Below, in pieces: positions 44,780 through 51,074 of a DNA stretch of 64,000 bases. The notes beneath the pieces were generated by a model. The model was not told where the DNA came from. It was given only the letters and a program-made list of their open reading frames with translations, and did not search any database. The position numbers and the translations under genes were made by a program. Origin of the DNA: JBQTHI01 sp052390035 (GTDB lineage: Bacteria > Actinomycetota > Acidimicrobiia > Spongiisociales > ZC4RG35). Where the stretch lies: NCBI GenBank assembly GCA_052390035.1, contig JBQTHI010000007.1, positions 28,155 to 92,154 on the forward strand. The letters are read 5' to 3'. Each line of letters opens with the position of its first letter. The stretch's first letter is position 1.

Positions 44780-45463
44780 TCAGGGCTGATCCGGAGCCCG
44801 ATCGTCTAACAAGTCCGGTCGACGAGCCTTAGTCCTGACCAGCCGTTGTTGCCGCCTCCACTCTTCGATGTCGGCGTGGTCGCCCGACAGCAGCACCTCC
44901 GGCACGTGCCAGCCTCGAAACTCGGCCGGGCGAGTGTATTGCGGCTCTTCGAGCAATCCCCCCCGGAATGATTCACTCCTCACCGACTCCGGGTTGCCCA
45001 CCACGTCGGGAAGCAGGCGGGCAACACCTTCGATGATTGCGCAGGCGGCGATTTCCCCGCCGGCCAACACAAAATCGCCCAACGAGATCTCTGCGTCGAC
45101 CAGATGCTCGGCGACCCGTTCGTCGACCCCCTCGTAACGCCCGCAGATCAAGGTGATGTCTTCAAGGGAGGCGAGACGATCCAAGGCGTGCTGGTCTAGC
45201 CGCTCACCGACCGGGCTCAACAGGACTTTGTGCGAGGCACTGCACGATCCGAGCGCAGCCGCCAACGGCTCGATCATCATCACCATTCCCGGCCCACCGC
45301 CAAAGGGGGCGTCGTCAACCTGTCGGTGAACGCCAGTTCCAAAGGGACGGAGATCACAAAGCTCGACGGTAAGGCGACCTGCATTGATCGCCCTGCCGAC
45401 CAGAGATGTCCCGAGCGGCCCGGCGAAAAACGCTGGGAACAAGGTGATCACTCTGATGATCAT
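44780..45463 (-). CDS. trmD: tRNA (guanine37-N1)-methyltransferase
   Basis: 227 residues. SPOUT methyltransferase that makes m1G37 and prevents frameshifts. MIIRVITLFPAFF, DAPFGGGPGMVMMIEP, LICGRYEGVDERV, ISLGDFVLAGGE and LLEEPQYTRPAEF are diagnostic. Start ATG 45463 overlaps the acyl-CoA dehydrogenase stop (ATGA), an unusual upstream partner. Confidence 0.96.
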   Translation of the reverse strand: MIIRVITLFPAFFAGPLGTSLVGRAINAGRLTVELCDLRPFGTGVHRQVDDAPFGGGPGMVMMIEPLAAALGSCSASHKVLLSPVGERLDQHALDRLASLEDITLICGRYEGVDERVAEHLVDAEISLGDFVLAGGEIAACAIIEGVARLLPDVVGNPESVRSESFRGGLLEEPQYTRPAEFRGWHVPEVLLSGDHADIEEWRRQQRLVRTKARRPDLLDDRAPDQP

Positions 45464-46662
45464 CGGAGCCCACGGTCATCTTTGGGCAACCCGAGAATTC
45501 TTTCGGCGATGATGTTGCGCTGGATCTGGTCGGTCCCTCCCCCGATCCGCAGCCCGGGAATACCGAGAAAGGCGTCCTGCCACTCTCCCCGGAGGTAGGC
45601 CTTCTGTCCTCTCAGCATTCCGCCGGCTCCGAGTAAATCCAATGCCTGGTCGTAAATGCGATCGAGCAGAGTCACCCCTACCAGCTTGCCGATCGAACCT
45701 TCCGGCCCGGGCATTCGACCCTGGGAAAGTGCGGTAAGGAGCCGAAGGTTGGTGAACCAGAGAGCCCGACCCGCGACGTAGGTCTGCATCCAACGATCGA
45801 GATGGCGGCGGTCGGAAGGCGCCTCGGCTTTCAACAGCTCTTCAAAGGGGCCCACCATCGCCGCTGCCGTCGAGAACACCGAGGCCCGCTCGAACATGAA
45901 AGTGGTGATAACCACCCGCCAGCCATCACCCTCGGCCGCCACCCGCCGGTGGTCGGGAACCCGAACCTCGTCGAGAAAGACCTCGTTGAAGTTGGACGAA
46001 CCCGTCATCTGCCTGAGCGGACGGGCGTCGACTCCACGAGAGGTCATGTCGACGATGAAGGCGGTAAGGCCCCGATGGATGGCGACGTCGTTATCGGTCC
46101 GAGCGATGCAGAGCCCCCATTGTGAGCGGTGGGCGAACGTCGTCCACACCTTCTGGCCGGTGATGACCCACTCCTCGCCGTCTTTGGTTGCGCTCGTGGA
46201 AAGTCCGGCGAGGTCGGACCCGGCACCCGGTTCCGAGAAGAGCTGGCACCACACCTCGTCACCGGCCAGGAGCGGGGGGAGATAACGCTGCTTTTGAGCT
46301 TCGTTCGCCATGAAAAGGAGAGCCGGCCCACACCAACCGACCCCGACGGCCAGGGCATCGGCGATAACTTCGAACTGGGCTTCTTCTTGTGCGAAGATGA
46401 CCTGCTCGATCGGGCTGCCGCCCCTCCCGCCGTACTCCCGGGGCCAGGCGATCCCTGCCCACCCGGCCTCGTACTTGCGACGCTGCCATCGCCTGGCTGC
46501 AGTCAGATTGGCCTCCTCTTCTGCGGGACTCCATTCGGCCACTATGGCCGAAGGCGCCACCGGTGAACGCTCGGGACGCGAAGCGTTGGCTTCGAGCCAG
46601 GCGCGGGCCTCTTTTCTGAAGCTCGATTCAGCCGGTGAGTCCGAAGGGTCCACGACCGCCAT
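45460..46662 (-). CDS. Acyl-CoA dehydrogenase family protein
   Basis: 400-residue FAD enzyme. N-terminal RKEARAWLEANA, FAD/substrate loops CQLFSEPGAGSDLAGL and WVITGQKVWTTFAH, C-terminal GGGTDQIQRNIIAERILGLPKD. Oxidises acyl-CoA to enoyl-CoA or acts on a related CoA ester; substrate unknown. Coupled to trmD and preceded by the DUF4097 gene 15 bases upstream. This place is normally held by rimM. Confidence 0.9.
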   Translation of the reverse strand: MAVVDPSDSPAESSFRKEARAWLEANASRPERSPVAPSAIVAEWSPAEEEANLTAARRWQRRKYEAGWAGIAWPREYGGRGGSPIEQVIFAQEEAQFEVIADALAVGVGWCGPALLFMANEAQKQRYLPPLLAGDEVWCQLFSEPGAGSDLAGLSTSATKDGEEWVITGQKVWTTFAHRSQWGLCIARTDNDVAIHRGLTAFIVDMTSRGVDARPLRQMTGSSNFNEVFLDEVRVPDHRRVAAEGDGWRVVITTFMFERASVFSTAAAMVGPFEELLKAEAPSDRRHLDRWMQTYVAGRALWFTNLRLLTALSQGRMPGPEGSIGKLVGVTLLDRIYDQALDLLGAGGMLRGQKAYLRGEWQDAFLGIPGLRIGGGTDQIQRNIIAERILGLPKDDRGLR

Positions 46663-46677
46663 TCTGGCCGATCCCGC

Positions 46678-47442
46678 TCAGGTGATCGGATCAGTTCGGG
46701 ATAGCTCGATGTCCCCGGACACTGTCTTGGCCCTCAGGCGAAGTTTTCTGGTCGGCTCTTCTTGGCCCGATTTGGTCGATGGCGTGCGGACCCGCCCGGA
46801 CAGGGTGTTGATTTCTGCCTCGACCCGGGTACCGGCTGGAACCCCGAGGTAGACGTCGCCGGACATTGAACTGACCTCCGCCGAGGTGCCGGCGCATGCC
46901 CGGACCGTTACATCACCCGAGGCCGACTTGGCGGTGAGACGGCCGAGCACGCGCTCAACATTGACATCACCGGAGGCGGTCGACACGACCAGATCTCCCC
47001 CTATCTCCTTGGCTCTGACGTCACCGGAGGCCGAACTCACTTCACATAGGCCCGAGCAGGTCTCCAGCTTTACGTCGCCGGAGGCGGTCTTGAGTTCGGC
47101 CGAAGCCACGTCGGACAGAACCAGATCGCCCGATGCGGTGTGTCCGATCACCCGCCCCAGTTGAACCCTCGAGACCACGTCCATCGACGCTACCCCCACC
47201 TCCAAGTTGGTCCCGACAGGTACCGCCGCCCTGACGTTGACCGTCCGACCACCGAAAAGGCGCCTCTCCTCACGGATGGTGACCACGTCGCCCAGTTGAT
47301 CGACGGCAACGAAGTCGGCGTCGCTTCCTGAGACCTCGACCAAGATCTCGCCGTTGGTGTTGGGCTGGATGTCGAAACGGCCGGCGGCCAGGCGCACCCC
47401 GAGGGTTGCCACCGCGCCCACTTGGAATCTGAACTGGCTCAT
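46678..47442 (-). CDS. DUF4097 family beta-repeat protein
   Basis: 254 residues. Repeats of about 20 residues built around (T/S)ASGDV, for example HTASGDLVLSDV, KTASGDVKLETC, SSASGDVRAKEI, STASGDVNVERV, KSASGDVTVRAC and SSMSGDVYLGV, which should fold as a right-handed beta-helix or solenoid. No signal peptide or membrane helix, so cytosolic or non-classically located. Function unknown. ATG 47442 overlaps the upstream ribbon-helix-helix gene (ATGA), so the two are expressed together. Confidence 0.85.
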   Translation of the reverse strand: MSQFRFQVGAVATLGVRLAAGRFDIQPNTNGEILVEVSGSDADFVAVDQLGDVVTIREERRLFGGRTVNVRAAVPVGTNLEVGVASMDVVSRVQLGRVIGHTASGDLVLSDVASAELKTASGDVKLETCSGLCEVSSASGDVRAKEIGGDLVVSTASGDVNVERVLGRLTAKSASGDVTVRACAGTSAEVSSMSGDVYLGVPAGTRVEAEINTLSGRVRTPSTKSGQEEPTRKLRLRAKTVSGDIELSRTDPIT

Positions 47443-47891
47443 ATGTCGATGACTTCGGCCACTCGCCTACGACCACCGCCATGTCCGTGTCCGGCTTTCC
47501 CGGCCAGGGTCTTGACCACCCAGGTATTGACCGAATCACCCGTGTCGGTGGCAGCTCGCTCGATTATGTCTTTGATCGTCGGGGGGAGTCGGAGGGTGAT
47601 ACGGGCGTCGAAGTCGCCTTCGACGGAGGGGATCGTGCTTTCGTCGGGCACGATGCGCAGGGTGGGCTCGCCATCGGCGAGCGTGAGGTCGACGCGGTGT
47701 CCCGGGAGTTGGGCCCTGACCTCCTCGGCCGCCTGGTTGGCTAGTTCGAGCGCGGCTTCACGCAGCGCCGGTCTGATGGCGTTTAACAAAGCCCGGGAAG
47801 CGGCCTCGATGGCCGGATCGGATCCGGCCACCAGCGCCAGTTGGTCCTGTAGGGAGGTTTCGAGGTTGTGAATGACTGCTGAGGTCTGCAC
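47439..47891 (-). CDS. Ribbon-helix-helix (HicB/Arc-like) DNA-binding protein
   Basis: 150 residues. The C-terminal third, ARITLRLPPTIKDIIERAAT and SVNTWVVKTLAG, is a ribbon-helix-helix domain, preceded by a helical domain (about 1-60) and a beta stretch (HRVDLTLADGEPTLRIVP). A Gly/His/Arg tail ends it. Likely repressor of its own operon, since palindromes overlap the promoter at 48024-48062. No HicA-like toxin is present; DUF4097 is the only partner. Start GTG 47891 has no Shine-Dalgarno and lies three bases after the stop of a small in-frame ORF. Confidence 0.75.
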   Translation of the reverse strand: MQTSAVIHNLETSLQDQLALVAGSDPAIEAASRALLNAIRPALREAALELANQAAEEVRAQLPGHRVDLTLADGEPTLRIVPDESTIPSVEGDFDARITLRLPPTIKDIIERAATDTGDSVNTWVVKTLAGKAGHGHGGGRRRVAEVIDI

Positions 47892-47894
47892 TTG

Positions 47895-47993
47895 TTATCG
47901 CTTGGTGAGAGGGTTTCTCTTCTCACCCCGCGCCGTTTTCGGGAAACGTTGGCTGCGAATTGCGTCTATCGCCCGAAGGGTTCCACCGATCAT
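47895..47993 (-). CDS. 32-residue basic leader ORF
   Basis: ATG 47993 to TAA 47895. It starts MIGGTLRAIDAIRSQ and ends RNPLTKR, strongly basic. It has the only good Shine-Dalgarno of the transcript (AGAGGAG six bases before ATG). Its TAA is followed by one codon and then the GTG of the ribbon-helix-helix gene in the same frame, so re-initiation is plausible. A 7-bp hairpin (47904-47927, GGTGAGA/TCTCACC) lies within it. Could be a leader peptide or a real small protein. Confidence 0.45.
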   Translation of the reverse strand: MIGGTLRAIDAIRSQRFPKTARGEKRNPLTKR

Positions 47994-48023
47994 CACCTGC
48001 TCCTCTCACTCGTAATGCGCTGA

Positions 48024-48062
48024 TGACATCATCATAATGTCACATTACAGTCATCTTGTCAA
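48024..48062 (-). promoter_or_regulatory. Promoter and operator of the ribbon-helix-helix/DUF4097 operon
   Basis: On the minus strand TTGACA (48057-48062), 17 bases, CATTAT (48034-48039). Overlapping it are TAATGT-C-ACATTA (48035-48047) and TGACAT-N7-ATGTCA (48024-48042). Arrays of such short palindromes are typical operators for ribbon-helix-helix repressors. The stretch is AT-rich against the GC-rich surroundings. Confidence 0.7.
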
Positions 48063-48114
48063 GAGGGTGATGTCAGAAATCTATCTACACCTGGGATTGA
48101 AAACCAGGCAGCGG

Positions 48115-48120
48115 TACCCT
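48115..48120 (+). promoter_or_regulatory. -10 box for the Gmad2 lipoprotein gene
   Basis: TACCCT, eight bases before ATG 48129. The 237-base gap holds this and the divergent operator promoter; nothing else recognised. Confidence 0.4.
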
Positions 48121-48128
48121 GCGTCTGG

Positions 48129-49001
48129 ATGAAGACCCGCCTGCTTGGCTTGTTGATGCTGCTCGCCGCCTGTGCCCCAGCCGGCGAGGTCACCACCACC
48201 GGTGGGGCGGCGCCGATCACGACGTTGCCCCCTTCGACATCTTCTCCGACAACCGTTTCGACCACGACGTCAGTTCCAGGTGGCTGCGGGCCTGGCCTTC
48301 CATTGGTGGCCGACGGACTGGTGATGGAGCAGGTGCCGGCGTCCGCCGATGCCCAACAAATCGGCGCCATCACCTGGCAGACCGATCAGAGCTGTGAGCG
48401 ATTCACCATCGAGCTCGTCACGGCCGAAGGAGCTCCCGCCACCTCTGCCCCCGCGGTCGAAGCCGAGTTCCTCCGTGCGGTCGGGATCCTCCGTGTGACT
48501 GTGGCGGTCGAGGCGACGGTGGTAACCGATCAGCTCGTCGAAAGTGGCCTGGTGGACCGTCTATTCGTGGCCCGCCGGGCCGATCGAAGCCTCTTCGTCG
48601 ATTTCCATCTGTCCGGGGTCGCGAGGGCCCGGATCACGGTCGGCGCGTCACCGGGCACCGTCCTGATCGAATTGGAACCCGGCGGCTCCGAATATCCGGC
48701 CACGGCCGCCATCGCCGACAACGTCGTCGTCATCACCCCAACCGCTGGCCCGGTCAGGGCGCCACTCCTCGTGAATGGTTATTCAAGAAACTTCGAGGCC
48801 AACAACATCGCCCGGATCACCCAGGACGGCAACGTGTTGGCAGAAGAGTTCACGACTGGCGCCGACTGGGCTGAGACATGGGGAGAGTTCAGCCTGACCA
48901 TCAACCCCACAGGGTCGGGAACCGCCGACCTCTTCGTCGGCGAGCAGTCCGCCCAGGACGGATCTGACCGCGGGGTGGTGATTCCCATCGAGCTGCCCTA
49001 A
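48129..49001 (+). CDS. Lipoprotein with AMIN-like and Gmad2 domains
   Basis: 290 residues. Signal peptide MKTRLLGLLMLLAAC with lipobox LLAAC (Cys15), then a Thr/Ser/Pro linker, so anchored on the outer face of the membrane. Residues about 60-195 form a beta domain resembling the AMIN-like domain; about 200-290 (PVRAPLLVNGYSRNFEANNIA, EEFTTGADWAETWGEFSL) match the Gmad2 immunoglobulin-like domain known from spore-germination and cell-wall proteins. Probably binds cell wall or other surface polymers. It reads opposite to its neighbours and sits in the rimM position. Confidence 0.82.
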   Translation: MKTRLLGLLMLLAACAPAGEVTTTGGAAPITTLPPSTSSPTTVSTTTSVPGGCGPGLPLVADGLVMEQVPASADAQQIGAITWQTDQSCERFTIELVTAEGAPATSAPAVEAEFLRAVGILRVTVAVEATVVTDQLVESGLVDRLFVARRADRSLFVDFHLSGVARARITVGASPGTVLIELEPGGSEYPATAAIADNVVVITPTAGPVRAPLLVNGYSRNFEANNIARITQDGNVLAEEFTTGADWAETWGEFSLTINPTGSGTADLFVGEQSAQDGSDRGVVIPIELP

Positions 49002-49041
49002 GGAGTCTCAGGCCTATCGAGCAGGCCCATCCGGGGAAGAG

Positions 49042-49293
49042 TCAGTCTTCAAACTCAACCGAGGTCGTGATTCCCTCTTCGTCCGCGGCAGCCTGTGCCA
49101 CGGTGCGGATCGATCGAGCGGTTCGCCCCCGACGTCCAATAACCCGACCCATGTCGCCGGGCCCGGTGCGCACTTCGGCCACGACTTCATCGGGGCCCTG
49201 CTCGATAATGGTGATCTCGACCTTGGTCGGGTCATCGACGATTTGGCCCACCACGTATTGCAACACCTTTCTGACTATGTCGCCTTTAGCCAT
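49042..49293 (-). CDS. khpA: KH-domain RNA-binding protein KhpA
   Basis: 83 residues: a single KH domain with GxxG loop VIGRRGRTARSIRTVAQAAA. KhpA with KhpB binds many RNAs and tunes cell size in Gram-positives. Directly after rpsP, the usual place. Confidence 0.93.
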   Translation of the reverse strand: MAKGDIVRKVLQYVVGQIVDDPTKVEITIIEQGPDEVVAEVRTGPGDMGRVIGRRGRTARSIRTVAQAAADEEGITTSVEFED

Positions 49294-49296
49294 TTG

Positions 49297-49590
49297 CTAA
49301 TCCCTGGTGCCAACAGTGTGAATCCGCCCGGTCGCCACCTTGTACCGTGACAAAGCTCCGGAGATTTCCAACAACTTGCGAACGGTGTCGGTGGGCTGAG
49401 CTCCCTGACGAAGCCAGTCGACTGCCTTGTCGTTGTCGATCTCGACCAAAGAGGGCTCCTGTCGGGGGTCGTAACGGCCTATCTGATCGAGGTAACGACC
49501 GTCACGGGGAGAACGCCCGTCGATCACCACCACCCGGTAGGTGGGTTGTTTGGTCTTGCCGGTCCTGATCAGTCTGATCTTGACTGCCAT
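49297..49590 (-). CDS. rpsP: 30S ribosomal protein S16
   Basis: 97 residues. AVKIRLIRTGKTKQPTYRVVVIDGRSPRDGRYLDQIGRYDP is the S16 N-terminus pattern; WLRQGAQPTDTVRKLLEISG follows. Directly after ffh, four bases apart. Confidence 0.97.
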   Translation of the reverse strand: MAVKIRLIRTGKTKQPTYRVVVIDGRSPRDGRYLDQIGRYDPRQEPSLVEIDNDKAVDWLRQGAQPTDTVRKLLEISGALSRYKVATGRIHTVGTRD

Positions 49591-49594
49591 CGAA

Positions 49595-50989
49595 TCACCT
49601 TCTGCCCTTGTGCTTCTTCTTGTTGGACGTCTTCTTATTGTGGGTCTGGCGAGTTGCCGGACCTCCGGGCCCGCCCGCCAGCAATCGTGGTAACCCGGGT
49701 AACCCCCTGCCCCCTGCCAGCACTTTCATCATCTTTTGTGCGTCGGCGAACTGCGCCAGCAGCCGGTTCACGTCGGTCGGAGTGGTCCCCGAGCCCGCCG
49801 CGATCCGGCGCTTACGGCTGCCGCCGATCACCCTGGGACTCCGGCGTTCGTCGAAGGTCATCGAACGGATGATCGCCTCCACCCTGGCCAGGTCGCGATC
49901 TTCGACGTTGACCTGCTTTAACAGGGAGCCGGACCCGGGCAGCATAGCAAGCACGTCCTTGAGGGACCCCATCCGCTTGAGGGCCTGGAACTGCTCGAGG
50001 AAGTCGTCGAGTGTGAACTGGCCCTTTTGCATCTTGACGGCGGCCTGCTCGGCTTGAACCTCGTCAAAGGTCTGCTCCGCCTTCTCGATCAGGCTGAGAA
50101 CGTCACCCATTCCGAGGATCCTCGATGCCATCCTCTCGGGGTGAAATGGTTCAAGGCCTTCGAGGGCCTCACCAACTCCCGCGAATTTGATCGGTACACC
50201 GGTGACCTCGCGGGCCGAGATGGCTGCCCCCCCGCGGGCGTCTCCATCGAGCTTGGTGAGGATGATTCCGGTCAGGTCGATCCGTTCTTGGAAGCCCTTG
50301 GCGACATTGACTGCCTCCTGACCTGTCATGGCATCAACCACGAGCAAGGTCTCATGGGCTGCGGCCTGCCCGGCAACATCCGCCAACTCGTCCATCAGCT
50401 CGCGGTCGATCTGGAGCCGCCCAGCCGTATCGATGATCACCGCGTCACGCCCGGTGCGCCGGGCCTCTCTGAGCGCCGCTTTGACGAGGCGCGGAGGGCG
50501 GGAAGTCCGGTCGGTGAAGACCGGGATCTGCAGCCGCTGCCCGAGGGTTTCGAGCTGTTCAACCGCCGCCGGGCGCTGGAGGTCGGCCGCTACCAGCATC
50601 GGGGAGCGACCCTTGGTCTTGAGGTGGAGGCCAAGTTTGGCGGCGGTGGTGGTCTTCCCCGATCCCTGCAGGCCAACCACCAGAATGGTGAGAGGTGGGC
50701 CCGCTTGACGTAGGGGAGCAATCGCCTGACCGAGGGTCACCACCAGCTCCTCATGGACGATCTCGATCACCTGCTGGCCGGGAGTCAGGCTTTGATGGAC
50801 TTCCTTCCCGACCGCCCGGTCATGGATCCGAGCCAGCAGGGAGCGGGTCACTGCGACGTTGACGTCCGCTTCGAGGAGCGCCAGGCGCACTTCCCGCAAG
50901 GCATTATCGACATCGGCCTCACTCAACCGTCCCTTGGAGCGAAGGCCACCAAAGATGACTTCGAAACGCTCGGTGATCGTGTCGAACAT
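49595..50989 (-). CDS. ffh: Signal recognition particle protein Ffh
   Basis: 464 residues from ATG 50989 (MFDTITERFEVIF). N domain, G domain with GLQGSGKTTTAAKLG, VDAMTGQEAVNVA and LTKLDGDARGGAA, and M domain (SGTTPTDVNRLLAQF), ending in a Lys/Arg-rich tail HNKKTSNKKKHKGRR. Binds SRP RNA and signal sequences. A longer frame to 51115 overlaps the divergent promoter region and is rejected. -10 box TACGAT lies 11 bases upstream. Confidence 0.96.
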   Translation of the reverse strand: MFDTITERFEVIFGGLRSKGRLSEADVDNALREVRLALLEADVNVAVTRSLLARIHDRAVGKEVHQSLTPGQQVIEIVHEELVVTLGQAIAPLRQAGPPLTILVVGLQGSGKTTTAAKLGLHLKTKGRSPMLVAADLQRPAAVEQLETLGQRLQIPVFTDRTSRPPRLVKAALREARRTGRDAVIIDTAGRLQIDRELMDELADVAGQAAAHETLLVVDAMTGQEAVNVAKGFQERIDLTGIILTKLDGDARGGAAISAREVTGVPIKFAGVGEALEGLEPFHPERMASRILGMGDVLSLIEKAEQTFDEVQAEQAAVKMQKGQFTLDDFLEQFQALKRMGSLKDVLAMLPGSGSLLKQVNVEDRDLARVEAIIRSMTFDERRSPRVIGGSRKRRIAAGSGTTPTDVNRLLAQFADAQKMMKVLAGGRGLPGLPRLLAGGPGGPATRQTHNKKTSNKKKHKGRR

Positions 50990-51000
50990 GGCTCCGAACG

Positions 51001-51067
51001 ATCGTAACCCAGGCTTGTTCGAGCCCCTACCAACGAGGTAGTCAGAGCCGGCCTGGCCCGATACCCT
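51001..51067. promoter_or_regulatory. Divergent promoters of ffh and ppc
   Basis: TACGAT on the minus strand (51001-51006), 11 bases before ffh; TACCCT on the plus strand (51062-51067), seven bases before ppc. Confidence 0.45.
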
Positions 51068-51074
51068 CGCCGTT

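Noticed and set aside
48001..48062. AT-rich stretch as a replication or mobile-element feature
   Set aside because: No DnaA boxes, target duplications or transposase; a promoter-operator explains it fully.
50983..51006. Second LexA box near ffh (TCGAAC followed by CCGAACG)
   Set aside because: The second half is not an inverted copy; only one half-site matches.
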